DNA from: Sorangium aterium
GTDB lineage: Bacteria; Myxococcota_A; Polyangia; Polyangiales; Polyangiaceae
Direction of reading: 5' to 3'
Assembly (NCBI RefSeq): GCF_028368935.1
Contig: NZ_JAQNDK010000002.1
Span: 372,001-436,000 of the forward strand
Length of the DNA stretch: 64,000 nucleotides
Below the pieces are notes generated by a model, which saw nothing but the letters and a program-made list of their open reading frames with translations, was not told the origin of the DNA and searched no databases. Below, piece after piece: positions 25,852 through 34,892 of this stretch (the first letter of the stretch is position 1; every line of letters starts with the position of its first letter). The translations under genes and the position numbers were made by a program.

Positions 25852-27329
25852 GTTGGGGGCTTCCCTGACCCGTCCCAGATCTCGTAGTGTCGATCCTTGT
25901 CGAGAGCGACCTGGTAGTACGGTGCCTCGCCGGTGGCGAGCTCGAGAAAACCTCGCCCTCGCGTCTTGATCTCGGCTCCCACGGCGCCGAGCGCCCGATC
26001 CTGATCGATCCCGGGCGCCAGGTCGTCCCTGTGAAACAGATTGACCGCGCGCCGCAGCGCGATGGATCCCACGTCCTCGAGAACCGCAGGGGCGCCCAGC
26101 TTCACAGCCTCGATCGCGGCGCCCTCCTCCAGCGACGCCCAGCTCTCCACGGCCATCATCTTTTCGATGGTCGCGACGCCCACGCGCCGGTCGACCTGCG
26201 TGAAGTCTGTCGTCCCCAGCGGGTAAATTCCGAACTTGGCGCCCGTGGGGGTCCCGGTCACTCGACCGGCACCCAGCTTTACTCTCCGCCTCGCAACGTC
26301 GACGTCCTTGACCGTCACCGTGCTCACGACCGGCCGCAGCTTGCTCCCGAGGATCTGCCGCGCCCCCTGACCGAGGAGCTGGGGTGTCTGCGACGGATAC
26401 CTGCTGTGCACGTGCGCAAGCACGCGCTCGTAGAGCGTCTTCCAGGTCTGGTCGTCGCCGGCCTCTGTGAGCGCCTTGATGAATGCCGTCGTCAACACGC
26501 CTCCCGCCTCGTCACCTCTCTGCAACTCGATCGCTGTCTCCACGTCGCGGCACGCCGCGAGCAGCACGTAGTCCTTGGCCTCGGGGAGCCAGGTCGTGGC
26601 GGCGGCACCGCGGAGCGCCCTGCCCGTTGCCTCGAGCCGATTCCACGAGGCGCTCAGCGCGTCGTCGGGGGCTACGCCGCCCGTCGGGCGCTCCGTGGTG
26701 TCAAGCGTCGGATCGGCGCCCTTGCGGGCGCCCGTCGCGCACCGCGGCGCGAAGTCGTTTCCACGCGTCGCGTCACCGGAGTGGCAGCTATCGAGCACGA
26801 CGGTCACGGTCGCCTGATTTTTCGTCGTGAGCGCGTCGAGGTAATGCGCGATCTCGAGATCTCGCAGATAGGGTGTCGAGCCATCCCCAATGTCCATTGG
26901 CACGAGCGTCTCGTCGACCCCACCAGGCTTCAAGTGGGTGAACATCGTCGGTACGCGGCCCCCGTGGCCGGAATAGTGAATGTACACATGGTCGCCCGGC
27001 TGCGTACTGGCGAGCAGCTCATCCAGCGCCGCCTTCATGTTGCTGTACGTGGGCCAGGTCTTCCGATCCCCACCGGGCGCGCCGCGCCCGATGTTGGGCG
27101 CAAGGAGCTTCGTGCTCTTGTACGGCATGGTGATCCGGGCGCTCAGGATCTTGTCGATGCGCTCCACGTCGCTCACGCAGCAGCGCAACGACACGTACGT
27201 GGCGTCATTCGAGAGCCGGTTCGGGAGATAGACGTCGATGCCGATGAGCAACGCCCGGAACGTCGGGCCCGTGTCCCGAGCGCTGCTCATCCCCGGATCG
27301 TCGGTTTCGTGGTTCGGTTGGCCGATCAT
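25659..27329 (-). CDS. Caspase-family (C14) protease, frame ends early through a frameshift
   Basis: 556 residues in the present frame. The ATG at 27329 is preceded by AGGAG at good spacing. The caspase-like domain (residues about 20-300) begins FRALLIGIDVYLPNRL and has the catalytic His in YIHYSGHGGR and the Cys in VVLDSCHSGD, the canonical order for bacterial metacaspase-like C14 peptidases. A linker (SKLRPVVSTVTVKDVDVARR) and a domain with YYQVALDKDRHYEIWDGSGK follow. After about residue 493 the frame is lost at a five-C run, and the last 60 residues are arginine/serine-rich nonsense. The true C-terminus is at 25165-25851. It is convergent with the CHAT-STAND gene, 55 bases apart counting that continuation. 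The protease domain itself is intact. Confidence 0.85.
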   Translation of the reverse strand: MIGQPNHETDDPGMSSARDTGPTFRALLIGIDVYLPNRLSNDATYVSLRCCVSDVERIDKILSARITMPYKSTKLLAPNIGRGAPGGDRKTWPTYSNMKAALDELLASTQPGDHVYIHYSGHGGRVPTMFTHLKPGGVDETLVPMDIGDGSTPYLRDLEIAHYLDALTTKNQATVTVVLDSCHSGDATRGNDFAPRCATGARKGADPTLDTTERPTGGVAPDDALSASWNRLEATGRALRGAAATTWLPEAKDYVLLAACRDVETAIELQRGDEAGGVLTTAFIKALTEAGDDQTWKTLYERVLAHVHSRYPSQTPQLLGQGARQILGSKLRPVVSTVTVKDVDVARRRVKLGAGRVTGTPTGAKFGIYPLGTTDFTQVDRRVGVATIEKMMAVESWASLEEGAAIEAVKLGAPAVLEDVGSIALRRAVNLFHRDDLAPGIDQDRALGAVGAEIKTRGRGFLELATGEAPYYQVALDKDRHYEIWDGSGKPPTWGRWRSTHRTAPRSWSLDLSIFSGIRPSWRLPPLSRGSRTGSASSSSPRRRRGRWASQLWAGP

Positions 27330-28094
27330 GGGGTTTCTCCTGCGCGTGCGTCGAAGGCTGCGCCTGGGCGCGGCGTGGTCGTGCGGCGTGACGACCGTCA
27401 CTCCAATACATCGAATCGCGAACTGGAGAGGTCAAGGGAACCCCTCGTGATCTCGTTGTTGTCATCGATCTCCGTGGCACAGGCTGCCTTCATCGAGGCA
27501 GAGCCGGGTTGGCGCGATTTCCGCATTGACGCAATAATCGAAGCTCTGGGAGCGACGATCGGGACGCCGCCGGCCCGGATGGCGGCGGCGAACGCGGCGA
27601 GCTTCACGAGGACGCCGTGGGAGGAGCCGTTCTCCGCGTCGCCCGATGGGGCCGACTCGGGCTGCACGCGAGCGCTGGGCTGTCGCCGTGCGCATCGCGG
27701 AGGCGCGCGGCGAGCTGCACGGGAGCTCCGGGCTCTTCAGCGGGGCCCACGCGGCTCGAATGGCCGGGCGTCGCTCTCATGCTCTCGTCGCTGACGAGCG
27801 ACACGAGCGCCGCCTCCCGCGGTCCCGCCGCCCCCGGCGCCCGCCGCAAGACGTTGCTGGCGTGCCGCAGCCGACCCCGCAGCCCGCCACGAGCCGCAGG
27901 CCATGACACGGCGAGAAGCGCGATCGAAGCGTATCCATCGGATATTCCAGCCCATCATGTGGCCTCCCACCCGCTGGCCGGCGCGGGAACACCGCCCTCC
28001 CCGGCGACCCGCCTCGCACGGCGCTCGCGCCCCGGCGCGCGCCCCGCGAACCCGCGTGCCCCTGTCGGCTGGGGCACGGTATGCTTGTCGCACC
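27330..28094. other. Gene-free stretch between caspase and prolyl oligopeptidase genes
   Basis: 765 bases. The left part carries the caspase promoter. Open frames in both strands (for example minus 27398-27667 and plus 27448-27794) show no recognisable domain and mirror each other, so I do not call a gene. The part around 27400-27560 is less GC-rich than its surroundings. This could be a decayed gene or a long divergent control region. Confidence 0.4.
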
Positions 28095-30323
28095 ATGAAG
28101 TACTCTCCCGGCCTGCTCCTCTCGGCGCTTCTCGCTGGCGCCTGCGGAGGTGGCGAGGCACACCCATCGGGTTCGACCATGACCGCAAGCTCCTCTCTGC
28201 TCCCCACCGCGGCCAGCGCCGCGCCCGCTCCCGCGTCCGAAGGTCCCAGCCGCCCCGCCTACCCGCCCACCCGCGTCGCCCCGGTGACGGACGCCGTGCA
28301 TGGGGTCGAGATCACCGACCCGTACCGCTGGCTCGAGGACGGCAGCGCGCCCGAGGTGAAGGAGTGGATGAAGGCCCAGGACGCGTTCACGCGCGCCGAG
28401 CTCGCCCGGCTCCCCGAGCGGGACGCGATCGCGTCAAGGCTGAAGCAGCTCTTCTACATCGATGCGGTCTCCGCGCCGCGCCACCGCCGGGGCCGGTACT
28501 TCCTGAGCCGACGGCACGCGACGAAGGAGAAGTCGGTCGTCTACTGGAAGGAAGGAAAGAGCGGCGAGGAGCGCGTGCTGTTCGATCCGAACACCTGGTC
28601 CGACGATGGCAGCGTCTCGCTGGGCGGATGGGAGGTGTCGTGGGACGGCAAGAACGTCGCCTACAAGATCCAGCAGAACAACTCGGATGAAGCGACCCTC
28701 CATGTGATGGATGTCGCGTCCGGCAAGCGCTCCGACGTGGATGTCATCGAAGGGGGCAAGTACGCGGTTGCGTCATGGACGCCCTCCGGCGACGGCTTTT
28801 ACTACGTCTGGCTCCCCACCGACCCGTCCATCCCTGTCGCCGAGCGGCCGGGTTACGCGGAGGTGCGCTTCCACCGGCTCGGCCAGGATCCGAAGCAGGA
28901 TCGCGTGGTGCGCGGCAGGACGGGCGATCCAAGGACGTTCCTTGGCGCGTCCCTCTCCAAGGATGGCCGCTTCCTGATGCTCACCGTCTCCCACGGGTGG
29001 ACCTCGGCGGACGTCTACTTCCGCGATCTCCGCCGGCCGGGCGGGCCCGCCGTGGACAAGCCGCTCGCGGTCGGGCGCGACGCCCACTACAGCGTCGAGG
29101 TCTACAAGGACAGGTTCTACGTCCACACCGACGAGGGCGCGCCGCATTATCGCGTCTTCGAGGTCGATCCGGACAGGCCGGAACGCGCTGCGTGGAAGGA
29201 GATCGTCCCGGAGCGCCCCGACGCCACGCTGGACAGCGTATCCATCGTGGGTGGGCACCTCGCGCTGAGCTATCTCAAGGACGCTTCGAGCCGGGTCGAG
29301 GTGCGCACGCTCGACGGCAAGCTGGTCCGCGAGGTCCCGCTGCCGGGCATCGGCACCGTCGGCGGCCCTTCCGGGCTGCCCGACGAGGACGAGGCGTATT
29401 TCTCGTTCGAGTCCTACACCTCGCCTCACGAGATCCACGCGACCTCGATCAAGACGGGTCGGACCGAGCTCTATGCGCGCGTCGAGGTGCCCGTCGATCC
29501 GTCGCCCTTCAGCGTCGAGCAGACCTTCTTCCCCTCCAAGGACGGCACGAAGATCTCGATGTTCATCGTCCGCCGCAAGGACATGAAGAAGGACGGGAGC
29601 TCCCGCGCGCTGCTCTATGGCTACGGGGGGTTCCAGATGTCGCAGACCCCCGCGTTCACCGCATCGATGTACCCCTGGCTCGAGCGGGGCGGCGTGTACG
29701 CGGTGGCGAACCTGCGCGGCGGCGGCGAGTACGGGGAGGCGTGGCACCGGGACGGGATGCTGCTGAAGAAGCAGAACGTCTTCGACGACTTCATCGCCGC
29801 CGCGGAGCACCTGGTCGGCGAGGGGTACACGCGGCCCGAGCGGCTCGCCATCCTGGGCGGCTCGAACGGCGGCCTGCTGGTCGGCGCCGCGCTCACGCAG
29901 CGGCCCGACCTGTTCGGGGCCGTCCTCTGCGGCGTCCCCCTGCTCGACATGGTGCGATACCACCTGTTCGGCTCCGGCAAGACGTGGATCAGCGAGTATG
30001 GCTCCGCCGACGATCCGGAGCAGTTCAAGGCGCTCTACGCCTACTCCCCCTATCACCACGTCCAGGCGGGGAAGCGGTATCCGCCGGTCCTCCTGATGTC
30101 GGCCGACAGCGACGATCGGGTCGATCCCATGCACGCGCGCAAGTTCGCCGCCGCGCTGCAGTCTGCGAGCGCGGGCGGTCCGGTCCTGCTCCGCATCGAG
30201 CGGAACGCCGGGCACGGCGGCGCGGATCTCATCAAGGCGGCTGTCGCGAAGGGCGCCGACCAGATCTCGTTCGCGCTGTGGGCCACGAGCGCGCAGGCGC
30301 CGGCAAACAAGTCAAACAAGTAA
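28095..30323 (+). CDS. Prolyl oligopeptidase family serine peptidase, lipoprotein
   Basis: 742 residues, S9A family, cleaving peptides after proline. A lipoprotein signal ends in ALLAGAC. A low-complexity Ser/Ala/Pro linker follows to about residue 50, then the S9 N-terminal beta-propeller (YRWLEDGSAPEVKEWMKAQD at about 75 is characteristic), and the alpha/beta-hydrolase domain from about 480. Catalytic residues are Ser in LGGSNGGLLVGAA, Asp in SADSDDRVDPMHA and His in RNAGHGG. Family features such as YGYGGF and NLRGGGEYGEAWH are intact. The lipid anchor suggests action in the periplasm or outside, consistent with a predatory, protein-degrading lifestyle. It stands alone, with 191 bases before the next gene. 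Confidence 0.95.
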   Translation: MKYSPGLLLSALLAGACGGGEAHPSGSTMTASSSLLPTAASAAPAPASEGPSRPAYPPTRVAPVTDAVHGVEITDPYRWLEDGSAPEVKEWMKAQDAFTRAELARLPERDAIASRLKQLFYIDAVSAPRHRRGRYFLSRRHATKEKSVVYWKEGKSGEERVLFDPNTWSDDGSVSLGGWEVSWDGKNVAYKIQQNNSDEATLHVMDVASGKRSDVDVIEGGKYAVASWTPSGDGFYYVWLPTDPSIPVAERPGYAEVRFHRLGQDPKQDRVVRGRTGDPRTFLGASLSKDGRFLMLTVSHGWTSADVYFRDLRRPGGPAVDKPLAVGRDAHYSVEVYKDRFYVHTDEGAPHYRVFEVDPDRPERAAWKEIVPERPDATLDSVSIVGGHLALSYLKDASSRVEVRTLDGKLVREVPLPGIGTVGGPSGLPDEDEAYFSFESYTSPHEIHATSIKTGRTELYARVEVPVDPSPFSVEQTFFPSKDGTKISMFIVRRKDMKKDGSSRALLYGYGGFQMSQTPAFTASMYPWLERGGVYAVANLRGGGEYGEAWHRDGMLLKKQNVFDDFIAAAEHLVGEGYTRPERLAILGGSNGGLLVGAALTQRPDLFGAVLCGVPLLDMVRYHLFGSGKTWISEYGSADDPEQFKALYAYSPYHHVQAGKRYPPVLLMSADSDDRVDPMHARKFAAALQSASAGGPVLLRIERNAGHGGADLIKAAVAKGADQISFALWATSAQAPANKSNK

Positions 30324-30514
30324 CGAGTCGAGGCGGCGCGCGGCGCTGCGCATGACGGGCGCCGCGCGTGCGGCGCGCGACGCTCGTACGCCGCAAGACG
30401 CATGAGGCGCGCGGCGCACCACGAGAGCCGCGCAGGAGGCGCGGGACGCGCGCCGCGGGCGGGGCGACGGACAGGCTTGCGGCTCCGCGCCGCGACGGCT
30501 AACAACGCGCCGCT

Positions 30515-31366
30515 GTGCGAACGCTTCACCCCGTAGCCGGGGCCTCGCGCCGCGGGCCTTTGATCTCGCGCCCCCTCGCGGCCGCCGTCTCGGCGCTCGC
30601 GGAGGGCCCGCGCGCGCCGCTCGCGGACCTCGCCGATCCTGCGGCGGTCCTGGCCGGGCTCATGGACCTGCACGGGAGCGTCTCGCTCGCGCGCGAGCTC
30701 TCGCTCCTCGACCGCCACGCCGCGCCTCCGCGGGCGTCCGAGGGCGCGCGCGCCGAGGTTCGGGCGCTCGCCGCCGATCGCCTCGGCGAGCTCGCGGAGG
30801 CGCTCGACCACGTGTTCGCCGCCCCGTTCCACCGGCGGAACAAGCTCCCCGACGCGGCGGCGGTGCACGCGACGCTGGAGCAGACCGGGGTGCTGCCTGC
30901 CCGCGCGGCCCGCGACCGCGGGGGGCGCCCGCTCGCGTCCGCGGCAGGGCAGCTCTGGGAGCCGTTCGGAGAGCTCGTGGGTCGCGTCCTCGGCCGCATC
31001 CGGCTCGAGACGCGCGCGCTGCGCGAGGAGCTCGCGCCTTCGCTGCGGGCGCTCGGCCCGGACGCGGCGCGGCTCGAGCGGCTCGACGCCGCGATCTCCT
31101 CCGCCACCCAGAAGCGGCGCGAGCGCGCGCTCGCCGAGCTCGTCCCCGGGCTCTCGCGCGCCTTCGCGCGGGCCTTCCGCGCGGCCGTGGGCGCGCTGCC
31201 GGAGGGGGCCGGGCTCGAGGACGTCGCGGGCTGGTTCGGGCAGGAGCAGTGGCTCCTGCGGGAGCTCCAGCGCATGGAGCGCGTGGTCCAGGCGGTGCTC
31301 GCGCACGAGGCGGGCCGGTTGCTCTCGCTGGTCGACGGGGCGGCGGCGGCGGGCGCGCCCGCGTAG
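30515..31366 (+). CDS. DUF3348-like protein, first gene of a ZorAB-like motor operon
   Basis: 283 residues from a GTG, with an ATG at 30661 as alternative. Alpha-helical, no signal peptide, cytoplasmic. The order DUF3348 - DUF802 - OmpA - DUF2894 is a set I recall as conserved in Burkholderiales and Xanthomonadales, and the features here (a region like SVSLARELSL early on, a central RRNKLPDAAAV segment, a charged helical C-terminal part ending in EQWLLRELQRMERVVQAVLA) fit DUF3348. Function is unknown. It precedes the motor gene by 18 bases, so it is surely co-transcribed. Possible roles are regulator, stator assembly factor or cytoplasmic partner of the long DUF802 tail (inference). Confidence 0.65.
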   Translation: MRTLHPVAGASRRGPLISRPLAAAVSALAEGPRAPLADLADPAAVLAGLMDLHGSVSLARELSLLDRHAAPPRASEGARAEVRALAADRLGELAEALDHVFAAPFHRRNKLPDAAAVHATLEQTGVLPARAARDRGGRPLASAAGQLWEPFGELVGRVLGRIRLETRALREELAPSLRALGPDAARLERLDAAISSATQKRRERALAELVPGLSRAFARAFRAAVGALPEGAGLEDVAGWFGQEQWLLRELQRMERVVQAVLAHEAGRLLSLVDGAAAAGAPA

Positions 31367-31384
31367 CTCGCGGGGGGCTTCACG

Positions 31385-34300
31385 ATGCGGCTCGCGACGG
31401 CGCGGCAGTGGACGACGCGGATCCTGGTGCTCCTCACCGGCGGGGTCGGCCTCGCCCTGGTGGGGCGGGCGGCGCTCGTCTACCGCGGGGCGGACCCGCT
31501 CGCGTACCGCCTCGTGCAGCTCATCGCGCTGGGGCTCGCGCTGGGCACGCTGGAGCTGTTCGTGCGCGCGGGGCGGGCTGTCCGGATCGAGCGCGAGCTC
31601 GGCGCGCTGCCGCGGCCGGCGACGCGGGCGGCGATCGAGCAGAGCGGCGCGCCGCTCCGATCGATGCTCGAGGCGCGGATCGCCGGCGCCGCGCTGCCCC
31701 CGGCGAGCGCCACGTTCGCGTCGTACCTCGTCGGCCTGCTCGTGATGATCGGGCTGCTCGGCACGTTCCTCGGCCTGTTCGAGACGTTGCGGGGGGCTCG
31801 CGAGGCGCTGACGATGAGCGCCGACGTCGACGCGCTGCGGGAGAGCCTGGCCGCGCCCATGCAGGGCCTCTCGCGCGCGTTCGGCACCTCGGCGGCGGGC
31901 GTCGCGGCGTCGGGGATGCTCGGGCTCGCCGGCGTGCTCCTTCGCCGGGCCGAGGCGCGGGCCGCGGCGGCGCTCCAGGCCTACGCGTCGGGCCCGCTCG
32001 CGGCCCTCACGGTGGCGGGGCGGCAGCTCGCGGCGCTGGAGGCGCTCGCGCGGCAGGGCGAGGCGCTCCCCGCCGCAGCGGCGTCGCTCCACGAGGCCAC
32101 GGGCCGCCTCGAGCGCCTCGAGGAGCGGCTGCTCGCGGTCCAGGTGGAGGGCGCGCGCCAGGCCGCCGCGTCGTTCGCGGCGGCCGCGGCCGAGGTCCGC
32201 GGCGACATCGCCGCGGGCCTCCGACAGACCGCCGACGTCGCGGCGAGCGTGGTCAGGCCGATCCTGGCGGAGGCGGTGGAGCGCGCCGGCGCGGCCGCGG
32301 GCGGCGCGCTGCAGGCGGTCGAGCGGCGCCTCGACGAGGAGGCGCGCGCGCGGCGGGAGGCGGATGTCGCGACGGCCGCGAGGCTGGAGGGCCAGGCGGA
32401 GCGGCTGTCGTCGGTGGTGGGGGGGGCGATCGAGCGGCTGGAGCGAGCGCACGCGGCGCGCGCAGCGGAAGCTGCGGAGCGGCAGGCGGGGCTGGACGCG
32501 GAGCGTGCAGCGCACCTGACGGCGCTGGGCGAGTCGCTGTCGGGCGCGCTGTCGGAAGCGGCGCGGGCGGCGCAGGCGGCGCCGGAGGCGGCGTCGCGGC
32601 TGATCGGGGAGGCGTCGGAGCGGCTGTCGGCGCGCGCGGAGGCGGACGCAGCGCGGGACGCGCGGCTGGACGCGCTGCTGGAGAAGCTGTCGGAGGCGAC
32701 GGCGGGGATGGCGGGGAGCGCGCGGGAGCAGGCGGAGCGGGTGGCTGCGCTGGCGGAGGCGGCGGAGCGCAGCGGCGCGGAGCGCGAGGCGCGCGCAGAG
32801 GCGCGCGTGACTGCGCTGGGCGAGGCGGCGCGGGCGCAGCTTGCGGAGCAGGCGGCGCGGCTGCTGGCGTTCGAGGAGCGGCTCGACGGAGCGCGGCGGG
32901 AGGCGGCCGACGGGCTCGCAGAGCGGCTCAGCGTCCACGCCCGCGGCCTCGGCGAGAGCCTGGCGCAGCTGGAAGGGGGCGTGGCGTCGCGGTTGGAGCG
33001 GATGGGAGAGGGCGCGGCGTCGCGGCTGGAGCGGATGGAAGGGGGCGTGGCGTCGCGGCTCGAGCAGATGGAAGAGGGCGCTGCGAAGCGGCTCGCTCGG
33101 CTCGACCAGGAGGCCGCCGCGCGCCGGCACGAGCTGGAGACGGCGTCGGCGTCGAGGCTGGAGGGCCAGGCGGAGCGGCTGTCGTCGGTAATGGGGGAGG
33201 CGATCGAGCGGCTGGAGCGGGCACACGCGGCGCGCGCAGCGGAAGCTGCGGAGCGGCAGGCGGGGCTGGACGCGGAGCGCGCGGCGCACCTGACGGCGCT
33301 GGGCGAAACGCTGTCGGGCGCGCTGTCGGAGGCGGCGCGTGCGGCGCAGGCGGCGCCGGAGGCGGCGTCGCGGCTGATCGGGGAGGCGTCGGAGCGGCTG
33401 TCGGCGCGTGCGGAGGCGGACGCAGCGCGGGACGCGCGGCTGGACACGCTGCTGGAGAAGCTGTCGGAAGCGACGGCGGGGATGGCCGGGAGCGCGCGGG
33501 AGCAGGCGGAGCGGGTGGCTGCGCTGGCGGAGGCGGCGGAGCGCAGCGGCGCGGAGCGCGAGGCGCGCGCAGAGGCGCGCGTGACTGCGCTGGGCGAGGC
33601 GGCGCGGGCGCAGCTTGCGGAGCAGGCGGCGCGGCTGCTGGCGTTCGAGGAGCGGCTCGACGGAGCGCGGCGGGAGGCGGCCGACGGGCTCGCAGAGCGG
33701 CTCAGCGCCCACGCCCGCGGCCTCGGCGAGAGCCTGGCGCAGCTGGAAGGGGGCGTGGCGTCGCGGCTGGAGCGGATGGGAGAGGGCGCCGCGAAGCGGC
33801 TCGAGCAGATGGAAGAGGGCGCTGCGAAGCGGCTCGCTCGGCTCGACCAGGAGGCCGCCGCGCGCCGGCACGAGCTCGAGACGGCGTCGGCGTCGAGGCT
33901 GGAGGGTCAGGCGGAGCGGCTGTCGTCGGTGGTGGGGGACGCGATCGAGCGGCTGGAGCGAGCGCACGCGGCGCGCGCAGCGGAAGCTGCGGAGCGGCAG
34001 GCGGAGCTGGACGCGGAGCGCGCGGCGCACCTGACGGCGCTGGGCGAGGCGCTCTCGGGCGCGCTGTCGGAGGCGGCGCGGGCAGCGCAGGCGGCGCCGG
34101 AGGCGGCGTCGCGGCTGATCGGGGAGGCGTCGGAGCGGCTGTCGGCGCGCGCGGAGGCGGACGCAGCGCGGGACGCGCGGCTGGACGCGCTGCTGGAGAA
34201 GCTGTCGGAAGCGACGGCGGGGATGGCGGGGAGCGCGCGGGAGCAGGCGGAGCGCGTAGCTGCGCTGGCGGAGGCGGCGGAGCGCAGCGGCGCGGAGCGC

Positions 34301-34774
34301 GAGGCGCGCGCAGAGGCGCGCGTGGCGGCGCTGGGCGAGGCGGCGCGGGCGCAGCTTGCGGAGCAGGCGGCGCGGCTGCTGGCGTTCGAGGAGCGGCTCG
34401 ACGGAGCGCGGCGGGAGGCGGCCGACGGGCTCGCAGAGCGGCTCAGCGCCCACGCCCGCGGCCTCGGCGAGAGCCTCGAGGCAACCGCAGCCGTCGTGCG
34501 GGAGGCCTCGGAGCTCGTGCGGGCCGGCGGTGCCGAGATGACGGCTGTGGCGGAAATGTTCACCGTAGCGGTCGACCGTTACCGCGACGCGAGCGATCGC
34601 TGGCTGAACAGCCTGGGGGCGATCGAGGACGCGATCGAGCGGCGGGAGCACGGCGAGGCGACGGACCTCCTCGGCGCTTACCTCGACCAGACCCGTGAGG
34701 TCTTCGATCACTCGCTGCAGTTCCAGCGCGAGCTCTTCTCCGAGCTGCGGGCGCTGAGGAGCAAGACGAGCTGA
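31385..34774 (+). CDS. DUF802 protein: MotA/TolQ/ZorA-like membrane domain with giant coiled-coil tail
   Basis: 1129 residues. There are four hydrophobic helices: about 8-32, 40-60, 107-131 (ASYLVGLLVMIGLLGTFLGL) and 160-185 (AFGTSAAGVAASGMLGLAGV). The GLLGTFLGL helix and the small-residue TSAAGVAASG helix match the two pore-lining helices of MotA/TolQ/ExbB proteins, and particularly ZorA of Zorya defence. From about 190 the protein is an Ala/Glu/Arg-rich heptad coiled coil with large internal repeats (DUF802-type), then a unique C-terminal end (VAEMFTVAVDRYRDASDRWL to KTS). The OmpA/MotB-like partner follows at 118 bases. I infer a proton-driven stator whose tail hangs deep in the cytoplasm. 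The motor call rests on topology and motifs seen here. Biological role is open. Confidence 0.85.
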   Translation: MRLATARQWTTRILVLLTGGVGLALVGRAALVYRGADPLAYRLVQLIALGLALGTLELFVRAGRAVRIERELGALPRPATRAAIEQSGAPLRSMLEARIAGAALPPASATFASYLVGLLVMIGLLGTFLGLFETLRGAREALTMSADVDALRESLAAPMQGLSRAFGTSAAGVAASGMLGLAGVLLRRAEARAAAALQAYASGPLAALTVAGRQLAALEALARQGEALPAAAASLHEATGRLERLEERLLAVQVEGARQAAASFAAAAAEVRGDIAAGLRQTADVAASVVRPILAEAVERAGAAAGGALQAVERRLDEEARARREADVATAARLEGQAERLSSVVGGAIERLERAHAARAAEAAERQAGLDAERAAHLTALGESLSGALSEAARAAQAAPEAASRLIGEASERLSARAEADAARDARLDALLEKLSEATAGMAGSAREQAERVAALAEAAERSGAEREARAEARVTALGEAARAQLAEQAARLLAFEERLDGARREAADGLAERLSVHARGLGESLAQLEGGVASRLERMGEGAASRLERMEGGVASRLEQMEEGAAKRLARLDQEAAARRHELETASASRLEGQAERLSSVMGEAIERLERAHAARAAEAAERQAGLDAERAAHLTALGETLSGALSEAARAAQAAPEAASRLIGEASERLSARAEADAARDARLDTLLEKLSEATAGMAGSAREQAERVAALAEAAERSGAEREARAEARVTALGEAARAQLAEQAARLLAFEERLDGARREAADGLAERLSAHARGLGESLAQLEGGVASRLERMGEGAAKRLEQMEEGAAKRLARLDQEAAARRHELETASASRLEGQAERLSSVVGDAIERLERAHAARAAEAAERQAELDAERAAHLTALGEALSGALSEAARAAQAAPEAASRLIGEASERLSARAEADAARDARLDALLEKLSEATAGMAGSAREQAERVAALAEAAERSGAEREARAEARVAALGEAARAQLAEQAARLLAFEERLDGARREAADGLAERLSAHARGLGESLEATAAVVREASELVRAGGAEMTAVAEMFTVAVDRYRDASDRWLNSLGAIEDAIERREHGEATDLLGAYLDQTREVFDHSLQFQRELFSELRALRSKTS
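32381..34480 (+). repeat. Large tandem DNA repeats in the DUF802 tail
   Basis: Three units each start with AGGCTGGAGGG: unit 1 32381-33154 (774 bases), unit 2 33155-33895 (741 bases) and unit 3 33896 to about 34480 (partial). They are nearly identical at the DNA level. Unit 1 has one extra 33-base subrepeat (an 11-residue ASRLERM element) relative to unit 2. The lengths are multiples of three, so gain or loss of a unit keeps the frame and would change tail length by about 250 residues. Confidence 0.92.
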
Positions 34775-34892
34775 TGCGCCGCGCCTCGCGTGCGTCCGGC
34801 CCTGGTCTCCCGCGCCTCGCGATCGTGGGCTCCGAGGATCGTGGCGAGCGCTCACCGCGTTGTTTGCTGACGTCTGCCGCGAGCGCGATGCG

